Shown one piece after another: positions 15,801 through 16,909 of a DNA stretch of 16,909 nt; the first letter of the stretch is position 1; every line of letters begins with the position of its first letter. The position numbers and the translations under genes are program-made. The stretch is from Chloroflexota bacterium (lineage in GTDB: Bacteria; Chloroflexota; Anaerolineae; JACRMK01), in assembly GCA_016200765.1 (NCBI GenBank), contig JACQEC010000125.1:1-16909 (forward strand). Reading direction: 5' to 3'. The notes beneath the pieces are model-generated. The model had not been told where the DNA came from. It searched no databases and saw only the letters and a program-made list of their open reading frames with translations.

Positions 15801-15873
15801 GAGCCGCTAGCTCAGCTGGCAGAGCAAGTGCCTTTTAAGCACTGGGTCGTGGGTTCGAATCCCGCGCGGCTCA
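15801..15873 (+). tRNA. tRNA-Lys (anticodon UUU)
   Basis: All arms of the cloverleaf can be drawn. The acceptor GAGCCGC/GCGGCTC has 7 perfect pairs with discriminator A at 15873. The D arm is GCTC...GAGC. The anticodon stem AGTGC/GCACT holds the loop CTTTTAA with anticodon TTT at 15834-15836, and the T arm GTGGG/CCCGC holds TTCGAAT. CCA is not encoded. UUU reads lysine codons AAA/AAG. The gene has its own promoter at 15731 and a stem-loop terminator candidate 14 nt downstream. Confidence 0.97.
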
Positions 15874-15886
15874 TCGGCAGACGATG

Positions 15887-15923
15887 AAGGTGGGGAAGTG
15901 ATCTACTTCCCCACCTTTGTTAT
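15887..15923 (+). terminator. Stem-loop terminator candidate after tRNA-Lys
   Basis: AAGGTGGGGAAGT (15887-15899) pairs perfectly over 13 bp with ACTTCCCCACCTT (15905-15917) across a 5-nt loop, followed by the short T-containing run TGTTAT. The place, 14 nt after the tRNA, suits tRNA termination. It also directly precedes the transposase remnant's start codon, so it might instead belong to the insertion element's end. Confidence 0.6.
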
Positions 15924-16495
15924 GGCAACAAAATATGTGACTTGCCCATATTGCAGCGGCAAGGACGTTTACTTCGTCAGGACGCGCCGTATTCGGAAGT
16001 GCAAGCATTGTGAGAACAAGACGTTCTCTGTCAAGGTCGGGACTATCATGGAAGATAGCCCCATCAGTCTGGACAAGTGGCTTGCCGCTATCTGGATGAT
16101 TGCCAACGCAAAGAACGGTATCAGTTCTTACGAGACTAGCCGCGCATTGGGCATCACCCCAAAAAGAGCGCATGGTTTCTTGACCATCGTTTCCGTCTTG
16201 CCATGCAGACCGGCACGTTTGAGAAACTTTCTGGGCAGGTTGAGGCCGATGAAACCTACATCGGAGGCAAGGCGCGCAATATGCACAAGGGCAAGCGCAA
16301 AGCGAAGGGACGCGGCACAGTCGGCAAGACCGCTGTCATGGGCTTGTTGGAACGTCATGGACAAGTGCGCACAAAGGTTATCCCAAACACACTGACGTGA
16401 GGAACTTCGTAACTAACGACTTTTGAGGGGCCCTGGCCGTTGCGGACAAACGCTTGACATTCAAGCAATAGACTGGTAAGGTGCAGGCCGAGTGA
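15922..16495 (+). pseudogene. IS1595-family transposase, decayed and internally deleted
   Basis: The N-terminal part (from ATG 15922) has the IS1595 zinc ribbon, with Cys8, Cys11, Cys27 and Cys30, then FSVKVGTIMEDS and LDKWLAAIWM. At the A5 run 16161-16165 the frame breaks; the next frame continues as AWFLDHRFRLAMQTGTFEKL and VEADETYIGGK, holding the first catalytic Asp of the DDE/DDN core. It runs through GKTAVMGLLERHGQVRTKVIPNT and then jumps, at about 16390-16397, to a third frame reading RNFVTNDF and ALAVADKRLTFKQ, the family's C-terminal end. That last part has in-frame stops at 16424 (TGA) and 16469 (TAG) before the presumed original end TGA 16495. Roughly 100 residues, including the later catalytic residues, are missing, so it is inactive. 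Confidence 0.85.
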
Positions 16496-16507
16496 GTAAT
16501 GTGATGG

Positions 16508-16786
16508 GTGAATGCTGTGCCTACCGTGACAGGCTTTGTCTCCGACGGCGAATTGATAGGACATTATGAGAAGCATAAGTTAGAGTTCCCCGACTGTAAG
16601 AATCAGTACGAATACTTGCAACGAGCGCGGACATTCCTCGAAGCCGATTTATCTACGATAGGCGCTGAGGAATGCAAGAATGCTGATGGAAACACTGTGC
16701 GCTATTGCCAAGCAACTAACGAATATGCGATAATCCAGCCGACTAGAGGCATTATTGTGACTTACTTTAACTCTAGTTTCCGCTAA
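16508..16786 (+). CDS. Orphan C-terminal toxin/nuclease-like domain (BECR type)
   Basis: The 92-aa product resembles the last 80-90 residues of polymorphic toxins and phage MuF-type proteins in the barnase/EndoU/colicin E5-D/RelE-like nuclease group. HYEKHKLEF near residue 20 gives the two histidines, YLQRARTFLEA is the helix that follows, NTVRYCQATNEYAII is the central strand pair, and RGIIVTYFNSS is the closing strand with the typical TYF ending. GTG 16508 is the first start after an in-frame stop at 16502; no convincing ribosome site is seen, so it may be a detached fragment or a silent cassette. Base composition is lower in G+C than in the heme genes. No immunity gene is visible downstream. 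The family call rests on pattern memory, not alignment. Confidence 0.6.
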   Translation: MNAVPTVTGFVSDGELIGHYEKHKLEFPDCKNQYEYLQRARTFLEADLSTIGAEECKNADGNTVRYCQATNEYAIIQPTRGIIVTYFNSSFR

Positions 16787-16793
16787 AAATTAG

Positions 16794-16860
16794 GGACATC
16801 AGGCGACTGCCTGTAAAGTTGGGTTGCCGAACCTAACTTAGTGAGGAGCGCCTGATGTCC
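16794..16860 (+). promoter_or_regulatory. Long two-part palindrome covering a start codon
   Basis: GGACATCAGGCG (16794-16805) and CGCCTGATGTCC (16849-16860) form a perfect 12-bp outer stem. Inside, AAGTTGGGTT (16816-16825) pairs with AACCTAACTT (16830-16839) over 10 bp with one G-U pair and a GCCG loop. The right outer arm contains the ATG (16855-16857) of the following gene, and GAGGAG at 16843-16848 lies just inside the stem. In a transcript entering from upstream, the ribosome site and start would be folded away. Confidence 0.7.
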
Positions 16861-16909
16861 AGCATAGTTTACCGCACCTTAACCGTTTTGTGTGAACTGG
16901 TGCAGGACT
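16855..16909 (+). CDS. Start of an unidentified gene, cut by the window end
   Basis: ATG 16855 has a good GAGGAG ribosome site 6 nt upstream and opens a frame that stays open for the 18 codons left (MSSIVYRTLTVLCELVQD). The fragment is too short to identify. The palindrome around its start and the neighbouring transposase remnant make a transposase of another insertion sequence a reasonable guess, but this cannot be decided from what is visible. Confidence 0.45.
   Translation, partial: MSSIVYRTLTVLCELVQD

Noticed and set aside
15887..15917. Terminal inverted repeat of the IS1595 element
   Set aside because: No complementary copy was found beyond the transposase end (16495-16510), so the stem is better explained as the tRNA terminator.
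16155..16170. Programmed -1 frameshift in the IS1595 transposase at the A5 run
   Set aside because: The run does not present a classic A AAA AAG heptamer in the right frame, and the gene carries later stops and a deletion, so decay is the simpler explanation.
16355..16576. 73-residue minus-strand open frame over the end of the transposase remnant
   Set aside because: It is opposite the recognisable KRLTFKQ C-terminal end of the transposase and shows no motif of its own.
1..16909. CRISPR arrays or tandem direct repeats
   Set aside because: No regularly spaced direct repeats were seen when reading through; the repeats present are inverted or single-copy within the window.

Overview
The window comes from a high-G+C bacterium with very compact gene spacing. 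The probable source is Chloroflexota (Anaerolineae-like) or a similar deep-branching, partly aerobic lineage. This rests on the heme gene set (HemQ, HemY, HemH and a radical SAM/SPASM protein), the style of the paralogous deacetylases, and intragenic palindromic repeats. The phylum is inferred and was not tested by a search.

Region 1 (1-9355) is one dense plus-strand heme biosynthesis operon: hemA (3' end only)-hemC-hemD-hemB-hemQ-hemY-radical SAM/SPASM gene-hemE-hemH-hemL. Most junctions overlap by 1-29 nt, many as ATGA or TGATG, so translation is probably coupled. Together the genes cover glutamyl-tRNA to uroporphyrinogen III and on to coproporphyrinogen III. The HemY/HemH/HemQ trio then fits the coproporphyrin-dependent branch, in which Fe is inserted into coproporphyrin III and coproheme is decarboxylated to heme b. 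HemF and HemN are not present here. Two features stand out: a radical SAM protein related to the AhbD/NirJ group sits inside an operon that already has HemQ, and HemE lacks its usual C-terminal segment.

Region 2 (9356-15703) follows a 204-nt gap. It holds two paralogous polysaccharide deacetylases (CE4/PuuE-like) on either side of truD (tRNA pseudouridine synthase) and a large Rieske protein with an uncharacterised helical C-terminal region. A membrane-anchored seven-bladed beta-propeller (TolB/WD40-like) protein closes the block. The Rieske gene carries two short repeats inserted in frame, one of them a 71-nt palindromic element.

Region 3 (15704-16909) starts with a tRNA-Lys(UUU) gene that has its own consensus promoter and a perfect stem-loop on each side. 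Downstream the sequence becomes visibly less G+C-rich and accessory. It contains a decayed, internally deleted IS1595-family transposase, an orphan C-terminal toxin/nuclease-like domain (BECR type), and a long palindrome that buries the start codon of a gene running off the window. This looks like the edge of a mobile region next to a tRNA.
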